Source of the DNA: Alligator mississippiensis
Taxonomy: Eukaryota > Chordata > Crocodylia > Alligatoridae
DNA length: 64,000 nt
Assembly: GCF_030867095.1 (NCBI RefSeq)
Contig: NC_081836.1
Location: forward strand, 30,826,338-30,890,337
Direction: 5' to 3'
A program made the translations under genes and the position numbers. This document shows, piece after piece, positions 1 to 10,643 of this stretch (position 1 is its first letter; each line of letters opens with the position of its first letter). The notes below the pieces were generated by a model. That model was not told the DNA's origin, searched no databases, and saw only the letters and a program-made list of their open reading frames with translations.

Positions 1-497
1 ACAATGTAAGTGTTAAAAGGAAGTTTAAATTTTTGACCTCAGTAAGCTTCAGCATCAGCCACTTAACCCCATTCCATCCCATACCCTATCCCTAAGCAAT
101 GAAATGCATTATCTGGATTCTTATTTTTTTTTCTTTTTTGATGTACTACATTACAGTGTAGCAACTTAACTAGGAAACCTCCTGAGGACACTTGAATGCT
201 TCATTTAATTGAAAGTGGAATTTCCCATCTTATGATGCCACTACTGTTTATCTTCATTGAAAGGTTTCTGCAGGACGAAGTCATCACAAGAAATCCTGCA
301 GAACCCATGCACCTTTGCACACCTTCTGGTGGCTCCACATAATGCCACTACAACAGTTATGTCAGCAGGGCATCCAGTAGTTCTTGAGAGGCACTATGTG
401 TTTTTTCTCTTCTGCTCAGTAGCTGCAGAAACCTTCCTTCACTTGCTGAGCAGATATTGTTTGTGCCTGTAAAAAGAAGGCTCTTCCACAGGAGGGA

Positions 498-538
<41 letters not shown>

Positions 539-966
539 CAGACAGCAGAACTGTCATATAGATCAGACCATAGTTTGAGGCTGTCAGCAGATTCAGCTTT
601 GGCCAGATTTTTGAAAGCTTGATTTTATGCAGTCATAAGGCAAAGGAATTTTTCAGAATGTAAGCTTATGTTCACAGACACAGTTATGAGGCAGGTCTAA
701 AAATGAAACCAAGTGTTCATGGCTGCATTACATGCATCTAGTGTGCATTATAGATTGTGCCTTTATTGTAGGATTCACTCTACTATGCCAAGTCTATTCT
801 GCTTCAAAAACATTTAGTTTATAGAGTTTTCAGAATCAGATCATTCATTATTTTGTTTTATGAATGCCTTTAATTACTTTCTATTTTTCAGTGCTGTAGC
901 CTATGAATTTTATCTTTATAGTTTGTATCTTTTTTTTATTTGACTCATGAATTTGTTTCATTACAG
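1..966 (+). other. ALG1: ALG1 intron sequence (upstream of first recognised exon)
   Basis: No coding exon is recognised here. A consensus donor (gtaagtg) begins at base 6, so bases 1-5 might be the tail of the preceding ALG1 exon. A GT dinucleotide run is at 501-537. Otherwise the sequence is unremarkable AT-rich intron. Confidence 0.5.
501..537. repeat. (GT)n microsatellite
   Basis: About 18 uninterrupted GT units lie in the ALG1 intron. Confidence 0.95.
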
Positions 967-1077
967 AGCCATAACCCTCTATGATAAGCCAGCTGCCTTT
1001 TTTAAGGAAACACCATTAGAACTTCAACATAAATTGTTCATGAAACTTGCCAAAGACTATGATTCATTTAAGGCACG
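967..1077 (+). CDS. ALG1: ALG1 coding exon a
   Basis: The acceptor is ttacag before 967 and the donor is gtatgt after 1077. One leading base completes an arginine or similar codon from the upstream exon, and two trailing bases (cg) join the next exon to make Arg. The exon encodes [18 protein letters not shown] and following residues up to FKA. Confidence 0.93.
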
Positions 1078-4000
1078 GTATGTATAGGTAAAAGATGCAT
1101 TTTCGTTCATTAGCTGATTAAATCGGACAGTACATGTAGTCTAGAAACTCAGCATATGTTTCTGTAACTTCCTCTAACTGATGGCTCCTGAAATCATCAT
1201 TGTTACCATGATACTTAGCTGCAACTCAGCACCAAAATAAATGTACCCTGGGAGATGTTGAGGAAAAACTGGGAATCAGAATATTGTGAAATTCATGGTG
1301 TTTGCACAGTATCTATTTATATCCATGTATAACCCTGCTGCCATATCTTTGGAATTAATAGACATATTCTTTTAAAATTGTTTCTGCAGAACAGAGTCTG
1401 CACATCCAGATGTTGAGAAGTCAGCATTTACAGAATTAGATGTCAGAAATGGAAGTTTGGCACACGTCAAAGAACGACCAGCGCTTCTAATAAGCAGCAC
1501 AAGCTGGACAGGTCTTGAATCAAAGCAGTATTTAATGTTGTTGTTCTTTTCAGTAGTATTCCTCTAACATGTCATTCTTTATGTTAAGGAAATAATAAAA
1601 TTAGGGCTGTTTTCTGGTTCCCCATCTTAAAGCATGGACAACATTTATAGTGGCAACAACACAGTTGTATACTTTTCTTCTGATAAAGAGAAAAATCACT
1701 TGTACTGACTGTATCTCAGTGCCTAAAAACGAAGACCATAATCCTTTCAAATGTTTAGTGTAAGTATGGAGTTAGGGTAATATTCCATACTATATTAAAA
1801 ATACTGTTTCTATAAACTTTTTAACATCATGTATACATATATAACACTTTCATGAAGCTGCAGAATGCATCATGTATGCATATATTACACTTGCATGAAG
1901 CTACAGAATGGACCTAATAAGTTACAATTTTATCTTTTCATTTCCTGTTACTTTTATGATGGCACGTATTAATTTACTAAGAATAAAACAGTATAAAACC
2001 ATTTAAAATCTGTATTATTCAATAAGCTAGTATGGAATTGTTTGTCTTCTCGTATTTTATAGTAACGAGGCATAAGTTCTAGCATATAAGATGACACTGA
2101 TAGTGAAACTTTCTGAAATGTTGGTTGGCTGTAGCATACATTTAACTTTGAAATGTTTCCATTAAAGGAAGAAAGTGGGAACACAACATTAATTATAGGC
2201 TTTGGTATATTAGTTCTACAGTTATACTGCTTATAATGAAAGTGCACACTATATTCAGACATGCAGTGTAGATGAGGAAAGTCATCACTGCTATCCTTTA
2301 AAAAGAGGAAGACATTACCGCTAAACTGTTTATGATTGTCATTAATAAGAGTTTCTTTTTCAGAGGATGAAGACTTTTCTATTCTTTTAAAAGCCTTAGA
2401 AGGTAGGTATCATGGAGTTTTCCCCAACTCTTTAAAAGAGGTTTACTATGAATATATTCTGAACAGAGTTTTGCATTTCTTTCTGAACAGTTAAGAACTT
2501 TTCCAAAGAACTAAATAAGCATAATAAGCAAAATAAGTCAGATGCATTTAAAGTATTTATCTTGGTATGGGAGTAAAACAGTTATAATCATGGTAATACT
2601 TAGGATTCAATTAAAAAAATTGTTAAGGAATATATTCCTAATAATCTGATAAGTGGAGTACAACTTTACTTCCTATGTAAGATAAAGTAGAATGCAGTAA
2701 GCATTTGAAAATATTTCAAGGAAGATGGAGCCTGCCCTTAAACTATATGGTAAACTTCAGTGCCTGTAAACATTCAGGGAGCGCTGGAACAGATTCGATT
2801 AATCAAGTCTGCTGGAGTGTGCTAATTAGAGCTCTTCAGCAGCCTCCACGTCTTGTGTATTCAGTGGCCCTGCATTTCAAAATGGTGGCAGGGACGCTTT
2901 AACTAAAGTTTGTTGAATGTGATTTAGTTAAAATGCCCCTGCTGCTGTTTTGAAGCGTGGGACACTGATGCATGAGATGCTGTAGGCACTTTAATTAGAG
3001 CGGATCTCAGCTGTTGAATAAAGGTACCCCTCTCCCTGCCCAATCTCTGTAGTACATGTAAAAGCACCCCTTATGTCTCAGGTATAAAACCTTATATTGA
3101 GAAACAAATGATTACAGTTTCTTATGAGATACTTGCAGGCTTTATGAACTATCAGCTTGAAAGTGTAAAGTCTGTGTAGGGTGTAAAGTCTGTCTAACTT
3201 TTATACCATGAAGAAAGCAAGTCAGCACTATAAATCCAGGAAATCAGCCTAACTTGTTTTCTGTTTGTTTGTTTTTTTAAATGAAAAAAACCCATCCCTT
3301 TTAAGAGCAGTTTTGAAATTGGGATTTTCTGCCTGAGCAATGGAAGAAGGATTTGGCCTAACAGTGTACCAGGCTTTCTATGCCTGTGAATGCATATCAT
3401 GTGCTTTTTCCTTCTGTAATCATTGTGTGCACAACACACAGGATTTAGCAATACCAGGGGAAAAATATGCCTTTATTTTTCTGCTTTGTATTATGGCAGT
3501 TAAATAAACCCATGTTAGGATCGTGTTCAGAATGTGAATTTCTTTATGTTTGCTAATTTGCCTGAACTTTACTTGTTTACTTGAATAAGAAGGTAAGATA
3601 TTTCCATCAGAACCATCCTTGAAAGATTTTATGTGTCAGATCATAGAATACTTTTTTATTGTCTACAGATTATGAACAATATATCAATGATGGAGTCAGG
3701 ATCCCATCTATCATATGTGTGATAACAGGTAATTATCTTTTCTTGTTATTTTCCTATTTCCCTTCATTACTAATGCTTCTTAATGGACTAAAATTTTACC
3801 ATTTTTGTATATTAACTCTTAAATTGATAAATTCATTAAAAAAATTGATGAATTCATAAAAATGGTTATTTCTGTTTGGGAATAATTTGGCAAATCATCT
3901 TAGAGCACATGGTGAAATAATGATGATGTAATGTAGTATTTAAAAATAATATGTTGGCATACCTATTTAGAAATGTTAATGTACTCTGGAATTATTTGCT

Positions 4001-7000
4001 TGTAAGTGATTTCAAAACTTGAAGAGTGAAAAAATTAGAAGAACTTGAAATGTGATTTAAATGGAATTTGGACTATTAGCAAGGGGTCTAGAACGATGCA
4101 TAAAGATTAAACATTACATTTTATAGAAAGTGGTGTAGGTGGTTCAGCATATGGCACTCTTTCCTCCTAATTAATACTGAACTAACAACTCAGCATGATG
4201 CTAAAGGATGCTGTACTAATAGAGTATGCCATCTTCTAGGTGATTATTATATTATCTTATGGTTTGCACTCAGGAATTTCAGTTTGAATTGGGGACTTAT
4301 GCCAAGCCTGAGAAAGATGGACATAATCCCTTCTTCAAACACACAAATGAGAGTTATGCTGCAACACTAACCTTTATTATGCAGGTTTAGGTTAATCACA
4401 GTCAGAACACTAAAATATTGTGGGTTTATTTTCTGTTTATAAAGGCAAAGGGCCTCTGAAGGAACACTATAACAGACTGATAGACGCAATGCACTTTAAA
4501 CACATCCAGATCTGTACCCCTTGGCTTGAAGCGGAGGATTACCCTCTTCTGCTTGGTAAATAATGGATTTACAGTTACTGAAAAATCTTTACATGGAAAT
4601 GAGAACAGTGTCTGAGGCTTATGCAAAGACTATGGGTAACTGTTAAGCTGCAGTTGGTGACAGATCTAGCAAGACTGCAGGCAAATTAAGAACAAACTAA
4701 TTATATCAGTTTTGTTGTTTGTTATACCTGAGAAATCAATTAATTTTTCAAATTGCACAGCTTTTCCTCCTCCTTCTGGGAACACGGGGTGGAATTCAAT
4801 TATGGGGTCTTACAAGCATCTACTTTGGTGCATTAAACCAGCTACTGTTTGCACTCTGCTGTTCTTCTAATGACGCTAAAATACAGTGGGCTAGTTTCTG
4901 TTCCAGTGCATTCTTATGTGCAGTTAAATAAATACAGTTCAATTTTAGCTAAGAAATCAAAGATAATTGAAGAGATTCTAAAGGAAATAGAATGTTTCTA
5001 TTCCTTAGCAGATTGATTTATTTAATCTTACTAAAAGCCATGTAAGCATAAAATAGTAGTGATTAAATACAAGTTATACCTGATTTAAGCTCCTTAGGAT
5101 AAGGAATGTCAATTGAGATGGCTATAAAATGTCATGCACATCTGTCATGCTTTGTAAATAATCATATTTCTGTAAACTGAGACCCTACATTTTCCTACTA
5201 TGTTGTAAAGTCATTTGGATGGGAAGAGGTTTTAGTGGCCATCTAACCGATCACTTCTACAGCATTGTAAGGGATTTAATTTTCATTATTTCTGCATGAT
5301 TTCTAATTGATAGGAAGGTTTGGGGGACAGAATAGATTGAATGTTTAAGATGTTCTACTTTTTAAATTTCTTCTTTCTACTATTTTAACACCAGTTATTC
5401 TTGTTTCTTTCTCAATCCTAACTGCTCTTCGTAACAAAAGTAGATTATATAATTTTTACATACCTCTTCAAATCAAACTGATACAGCTGACATTCCAAAT
5501 CATTTTATTTAATAGCTACAGCATTTTTAAAACAGATTATGTAATGAATCTTGAGAGCAGTTGACAGAAATATTAAGCCAAGTTGTGTCCTTACTTTGTA
5601 GGCTCAGCGGATTTGGGTGTTTGTCTTCATAAATCATCTAGCGGCTTGGATCTGCCAATGAAAGTGGTAGACATGTTTGGTTGTTGTTTACCTGTTTGTG
5701 CAATCTATTTTGAATGGTAAGGGCTCATTTACCCTGACATAATGTAATACCACAGTAATATGTTTTACTTATCATATGACATTAAAGCTAAAAATTAAAC
5801 TCCACATTTTTAAAGATTATTTTTAAGTAGGGCTCCCCCCTACCCCACGAAAAAATAATAATTAAAGCTATATGGTTAGGACAGTAAGTAGAAAAGTTAA
5901 CTATAATGGGCTACAATATGCTTTCCCACATCTTGTTTTTAAACTACTCTTTTTGGGTGCTTGCAGATTTAACTCCCCCCTGCAAAAAACAGTGATTTAC
6001 TTTAAACTTGGTACATTCCCGTGCTGAGCTCCACATGTGCTCAGAAGCAGCAGCATGTTATTTCAACGTGACTTGCCAACTTCTGTAAAGATTGAGCGTT
6101 TTAGTGGGGCTTTTTTGGCGCTTTTATCTAATAGCTGATTGAACCAGCTTTAGCTAAAAGTGCCAAAAAGCCCTGCTGAAGTGCCTGATCTTTACCGATG
6201 CTGCAGAGCCAGGTCAAAGTAATGCACTGTTTCTTCCTGTAAAGTGTTTTTTTTGTTTATTTTTAAACATCTGCAAGCGGCTTTTGTTTCTACGTACTGC
6301 TTAAGAGATGATTAATTCCACCCCTACTTTTATCTTCAGCTCAGAGCTGGGTGAAGTGGTTATTGTATCTGCTGTTCATAAAGCACTTTGCAGTCCTTTG
6401 GCAGATAGATGACTTTCATAACTTTAGATACTTTGTCGTATGCTGTGATATTGGTAATAACAGAACATGATATTCTGTGATGACTTTGTTCATCACATAT
6501 TAACAAAGGTCCTTCTTTACTCATGGTCTATTGGTTAAATAAGCATGTAAAATATACTAGCTTTCGATACGATTATGGCATCTTCAAGAGAGAAATATAT
6601 ATTAAAAAGATTACAAGAAAAAATTCTCGGAAAAGATAACTATGTTAGACTAGGACAGTCTGTAGTTTCACCCACCTGATTCAGAGGAAAATCAGATCTG
6701 CTGCAGTTTAGTCATTCCTCTCGCTATCTCTTCCTGACACACAATTTACACTCACCAACTATTTAAATCACTAGAATTTACCAGCAAATATGACCCAAAT
6801 CCAAGAAAATTCACGCTGGTATAATTTATTTCTTGGGGTAGGAAAAATGGGTTAGAATGAAAATAAACTAATGGGCATATGCTTCTGTCCCCTCTTGCCC
6901 CTAGCACTTACAAGCTATTCTTTGGGATATAAACTATGTGCTTGTTCATCGCCCAACGTAAATGAAACTTAAAATATAGTTTCATCTAAGTTGTATATGC

Positions 7001-8030
7001 TACAGGGGATCAAAATAGAGAAAGTATGTGATGCTGTCATAGATTCCATTCAACTCACTGAACTTCACTTCATTACTTTGAAGGGCCTTTTTGTCTAAAG
7101 GATTGCTTATGATATAATACTGCGTACTACTGCTTATTGAAATGAGTGGCTTCAGTTATGATAGACCAACAAAAGGTTAGGGACTAAACTCTACAACTTA
7201 TTGTTACTACTGGATCCTTTTTACTTTTTCCAAAGAGCAGGAATTATTCAGTACAGTTTGCTAACAACTTGATGTACGATACCTAAACAATGTATTAAAG
7301 AGTTTAAATTTAATCTTCAATTGTGACATTCTTTTATTTTCTCACATTTTCTTCACTGGTTTTTGTTCACAGTTTACATGAACTTGTTAAACATGATGAA
7401 AATGGCTTGATATTCAGGGATTCAAATGAACTGGCAGAACAATTGAAGGTAAAGATACATAAGGATCAAGATTTTTTTCCTTCTCTTTTGTTAAAGAGTG
7501 AAAAATGAAATAGGAAAGGTGTGCTGCTTTTACATATTTGAAATGAGGGGGTAGTGGATCTGGCTGGTATGGGGGCTTCTCTTCCCTCTTGCTTGTTTTT
7601 GTGTACAGCTTCTTTTTGCCTGAAATAATCCATCATTTTATATTACTCAGCATTTATCTAAATGTAACTATTTGTCAATTTAACTTTAAAATCTCCAATC
7701 TCAGATGAAATTCTTACTTGTAGTTATGGATTTTTTTTGTCATATGAATCTGAAGCAAGCAGGCATGTTCTAAATATTGTCATGATGCAATACTTGTGGA
7801 TCTTTTTTAACTTGTTAGTAATTGACTATTAAAGTTGGAGAGGTTAAGCTTTTAAAGCATGATGTAATTATGTTCTTCTGCATGGTTCATTTTTTTAGAT
7901 GCTTTTCTCAGAATTTCCTTCAATTGACGGAAAACTTCAGCTGTTTAGAAGAAATCTTCAGGAATCGAAGCAACTGCGATGGGATGAGAGTTGGGACCAG
8001 ACTGTACTTCCTCTTCTTAGCAGCAATTAA
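967..8030 (+). CDS. ALG1: ALG1, chitobiosyldiphosphodolichol beta-mannosyltransferase, C-terminal eight exons (5' partial)
   Basis: ALG1 adds the first mannose, from GDP-mannose, to dolichol-PP-GlcNAc2 on the cytosolic face of the ER (family GT33, GT-B fold). Eight coding exons join in a consistent phase: 967-1077, 1390-1511, 2364-2402, 3669-3728, 4445-4555, 5602-5716, 7373-7448 and 7899-8030. Every intron is GT-AG. The spliced frame (766 nt) matches, by recall, human ALG1 from about residue 214 to its C-terminus. Landmarks are [20 protein letters not shown], the SSTSWTEDEDFS segment that opens the second Rossmann domain, [20 protein letters not shown], the nucleotide-sugar-binding stretch [20 protein letters not shown], and the terminal [13 protein letters not shown]. 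No frameshift or stop interrupts it. The N-terminal membrane anchor and first Rossmann domain lie before the window. The convergent neighbour EEF2KMT supports orthology. Confidence 0.95.
1390..1511 (+). CDS. ALG1: ALG1 coding exon b
   Basis: The acceptor is ttctgcag before 1390 and the donor is gtcttg after 1511, a weaker donor than its neighbours. It encodes 40 full codons ending [14 protein letters not shown], the start of the C-terminal GT-B Rossmann domain. The middle of the exon ([12 protein letters not shown]) is the most divergent part relative to human. Confidence 0.93.
1825..1910. repeat. 43-bp tandem duplication in ALG1 intron
   Basis: Two adjacent units of 43 bp, both opening catcatgtat and closing cagaatg, differ at only a few positions. 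The unit contains nested TATACATATATA/TATGCATATATT sequence. Confidence 0.85.
2364..2402 (+). CDS. ALG1: ALG1 coding exon c (39-nt microexon-like)
   Basis: This short exon follows a polypyrimidine tract (tttctttttcag) and ends before gtaggt. It encodes [13 protein letters not shown] in phase with both neighbours. It is too short to be found as an isolated ORF, and the call rests on phase and on the conserved SWTEDEDFS motif. Confidence 0.93.
2755..3080. mobile_element. Palindromic MITE, copy 1 (ALG1 intron)
   Basis: The element has imperfect long inverted arms around a centre at about 2898-2935 (ctttaactaaag, ttgaat, tttagttaaa). It shares the landmark aatcaagtctgct and the arm sequence gcactttaattagagcgg with other copies in this window. 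The ends are approximate. No coding capacity is seen. Confidence 0.65.
3669..3728 (+). CDS. ALG1: ALG1 coding exon d
   Basis: The acceptor is tctacag before 3669 and the donor is gtaatt after 3728. It encodes [20 protein letters not shown] plus the first base of the following Gly. The [10 protein letters not shown] strand-loop corresponds to human LPSLVCVITG. Confidence 0.93.
4445..4555 (+). CDS. ALG1: ALG1 coding exon e
   Basis: The acceptor is ttataaag before 4445, where a purine-rich end weakens the tract, and the donor is gtaaat after 4555. It encodes [14 protein letters not shown] through [14 protein letters not shown], one of the most conserved ALG1 segments. Confidence 0.94.
5602..5716 (+). 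CDS. ALG1: ALG1 coding exon f (GDP-mannose binding segment)
   Basis: The acceptor is tttgtag before 5602 and the donor is gtaagg after 5716. It encodes [20 protein letters not shown] and [17 protein letters not shown]. By family knowledge the [14 protein letters not shown] stretch is the GT-B donor-binding region that includes the E/D-containing nucleotide-sugar motif. Confidence 0.95.
5960..6287. mobile_element. Palindromic MITE, copy 2 (ALG1 intron)
   Basis: Long inverted repeat: gcttgcagat near 5965 is matched by its reverse complement near 6280, aacagtga/tcactgtt-like segments pair further in, and the core arms ggcttttttggcgctttta and taaaagtgccaaaaagcc flank the centre agctgattgaaccagcttt. 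It is non-coding and lies inside an ALG1 intron. Confidence 0.7.
7373..7448 (+). CDS. ALG1: ALG1 coding exon g
   Basis: The acceptor is tgttcacag before 7373 and the donor is gtaaag after 7448. The first base completes Cys with the tg of the previous exon. It encodes [20 protein letters not shown] then AEQLK, matching human [20 protein letters not shown]. Confidence 0.94.
7899..8030 (+). CDS. ALG1: ALG1 terminal coding exon h with stop
   Basis: The acceptor is tttttttag before 7899. The exon encodes 43 residues, from [20 protein letters not shown] to TVLPLLSSN, then TAA at 8028-8030. The ATG at its start is an internal methionine, not an initiation codon. Confidence 0.95.
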   Translation: MLFSEFPSIDGKLQLFRRNLQESKQLRWDESWDQTVLPLLSSN

Positions 8031-8108
8031 TGATTTTTCCAAAAAATGATAAAATAGCTTGCTCTTCCAATTGACACATTCCTAAATTGTTATGCATTTT
8101 AGAGACAG

Positions 8109-8114
8109 AATAAA
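8109..8114 (+). terminator. ALG1: ALG1 polyadenylation signal AATAAA
   Basis: A canonical AATAAA lies 79 nt after the ALG1 stop codon, followed by an A-rich stretch and then T/GT-rich sequence. It is the first such hexamer after the stop and would give a very short 3' UTR. No transcript evidence is available, so the actual cleavage site is inferred. Confidence 0.6.
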
Positions 8115-8301
8115 AAATTTACACTTGGTCTTAGATAAGTGTCTTTAAATCTTTTAACTCTGAAGCAGCCATTGCAACACACTTTTTCATCTACGCTTTG
8201 AACTGGTTATGTGAATAAGAAAGACGCTATGTGTATGGGTGTTGGCATTGTACTGTAGCAGAAAACCTTTGTACATTTCCTTTCTGGGCATTGATATAAC
8301 A

Positions 8302-8313
8302 CCCCCCCCCCCC
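8302..8313. repeat. poly(C) run
   Basis: Twelve uninterrupted C residues lie between ALG1 and the first LTR-like repeat. Confidence 0.9.
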
Positions 8314-8720
8314 ATTTTGTGCATTTCTTTTCCTTCTCTGTATTGGCAGAGATCTAGCACACTTGTTGCATGGGTGTGGCAAGGCTCAGAGCAAGCCAGA
8401 AAGCTGAAGTGGCTTTCTGTAGGAGAAATGTAGAAACGACATCTACATATCAATTAAGCTCAGTGTCACTCAAGAAAATGAAAGAACTAAAATATCCACT
8501 GCAAAGACTGTAAATATATCCTGTGCTAACCTAACTCACTTACTGTCCCCAGTAGCCTTTGATCCTCACTACCTCATGTTGCATTTTTATATATTTCTCA
8601 CAGTGCATTTTCATATTTCATCTGTCTCATCTTTACCATGGCATTTTGTATTTTCTATTTTATACTTTTAACCTCTTAAAGAATGTACTCCCTGTAGAAT
8701 TAAGTGACACCCTGGACCAT

Positions 8721-9449
8721 TGTTAAAACTGCATTGAAAATTGTAACTGTAAAGTGATAAAATCTGTTGAGTGAATGTGAGTGAATGATGATCATCAGTA
8801 AACAATAGCCTAACCAAAGGAACTCCATTTTAAGCTAATCAAGCTAAAGAACTGATTCCTGGAACTGAGCACTCACCCTATGGACTATTCCTAAAACCCA
8901 TGACAATACAGCCATTAAGTCAGTAAGTCAAGGGTGGGCTCCCAAAACTTCAGGTACCCACAGGCAGAGACCCCTGTGACTAAGAGCTCTCAGGTACTAC
9001 TCAAGACCCACGTGGGACAACGATCTCTGGATTGGGTAGCCAAGATGATGCTGGGGGGAATCACACAAGTCTGCCAGAAAGGGATAAAAGGCAGTAAAAC
9101 GTGACCCTCAGTGGCGCCCTCTCTTCCAGCACCTGGCCTACCGAGACAGAAGGACAAGCAGGCGACCCCCTTCTGGAGAAGACATCACCTTGAAGGAAGC
9201 TGACCATCAACAGCAGACTCCAGGGTCTCAGGTAGATATACTGACACCAGTGCTCTCACAATCACTACAGCAGCTACTGTATACTACATGGGTTTGAATG
9301 AGTGAGAGCATGTGTGTGTATATGTGCTAAGGTGACCAGTGCCACCCATAATTCAAAGTTTGCATTTATGATTTTATTGGTAACTTCACATCCTGTCCAA
9401 TAAACTAGAATTTATTATGATCTCATGAGTTGGAGCTTTGTAGCCAACA
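8721..9449 (+). mobile_element. Solo-LTR-like element, copy A
   Basis: This is a diverged relative of 36410-37180. Shared, colinear blocks include cccctgg/ctctggattgggt, an ataaaagg promoter-like box (9084-9091), gtgaccctcagtggc, agaaggacaagc..gaccccctt, an AATAAA (9399-9404) followed by ctagaattt, and the end tttgtagccaaca. The promoter box, poly(A) signal and CA end in this order fit a retroviral or LTR-retrotransposon LTR. No internal gag/pol lies beside it. The 5' boundary is approximate and no target-site duplication was found. Confidence 0.55.
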
Positions 9450-9832
9450 GTACTTTCTTTGAATAAATATAGCCCATGGATAGATATGCATTTAATGCAC
9501 TCTGGATCCTGGACAGCACATCTGTCTAGGCCTATCAATTGTAGCATAGTCCATACCCAAAAACTGAAGTCTCTCCATCTATCTGAACTACTAATCTCTT
9601 TCTACACTTGGAGGGAATATGTACAAAAGTGGAGGAAGCCAGGCTGCTTTGGAATGGTAAACTCAGCATTTTGTGACTTTTGCCTGCTAAAGTTTACTTT
9701 CCTGTGGGTTTCTACATACGGTCTAATTGTCATCGTTTCTTCCATTTTGTTTTTGTTGGCTTATTACACACTCCTTTCTCCCATAATGGGAGGCACTTGC
9801 TATTTGGAACAAGAACACTTTCTCATAAAGAA

Positions 9833-10635
9833 TAGGGGTGTGCGAAATGGGCCCTATTTGATTCAGATTCGGTCCAAATCGGGGGCAGTGATTCGATTAG
9901 TTGATGCGGATCACTGTCCCCAATTCGATTTGACCGAATCTGAATCTGAAAATTTGATGCTGATTTGGAGAATCAGCAGTTTGGACATAGACATAGCTTT
10001 AAAAGTTTTTTCTGCATACCTTGAGGTAGCAGGTGTGGCTCGTGATTGCTGTGATGCTGGGGCAGATGGACTGTCCCACAGGAGCATAGGGGACCCCCTG
10101 TGTGCTTGGTGGCAAACCCAGAAGTGGATTGGAACTACTTCCAGTCCACTTCTGGGTCTGCTGGGGAGTGCACTGGGGGCCCCCCCTGTGCTCCTCTGGC
10201 TTGGTAGTCAGCTTCAGGGGGACCCCGGGTGCCCCCCAGACCCAGGAGACACTGGTTGCTGAGCTGAGGGGCGCAGGGGGGCTCCCCAGCATGCTCTCTG
10301 GCGGACCTGGAAGTGGACTGGAAGTACTTTTGGTCTACTTCCAGCTCTGCTGCCAAGTGTGCTGGGGACCCCCCCCCCCGCACTTCTGTGGGACACTCCA
10401 TGCGCCCCAGCATAGCAGCATTCATGAGCCCCTGCTACCTAGAGGTATGTAGAAAAAAACATTTAAAGCTGTCTCTGTCTGAATCGTCAAATCTCTCCAA
10501 ATCGATTCAGAGGGTTCTGATTCGATTCAGAGATTAAAGGGTCTTCTGATTCGATTTGGATTTGGAGATTTGGCCACCAGATCAGGCCGGATCTCTGCCA
10601 AGTTGAATCAGGGACCGAAGTTTCACACAGCCCTA
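9833..10635. mobile_element. Non-autonomous hAT element, family 1 copy A
   Basis: The terminal inverted repeats taggggtgtg and cacagcccta are flanked by a perfect 8-bp target-site duplication, ATAAAGAA at 9825-9832 and 10636-10643. An 8-bp duplication is the hAT hallmark. The outer roughly 150 bp at each end carry many GATTCGAT/AATCGAA-type words. The interior (about 10010-10450) is GC-rich with internally repeated segments (gaagtggactggaagtac and variants). It holds no transposase, and the open frames inside are compositional. Confidence 0.9.
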
Positions 10636-10643
10636 ATAAAGAA

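Noticed and set aside
7899..7901. ATG at the start of ALG1 exon h as an initiation codon
   Set aside because: It directly follows a tttttttag acceptor, is in phase with the upstream exon, and corresponds to an internal methionine (QLQMLFS in human).
9459..10262. A 267-codon open frame on the + strand
   Set aside because: It runs from anonymous intergenic DNA across the boundary of the hAT element at 9833 into its GC-rich core, so it cannot be one gene.
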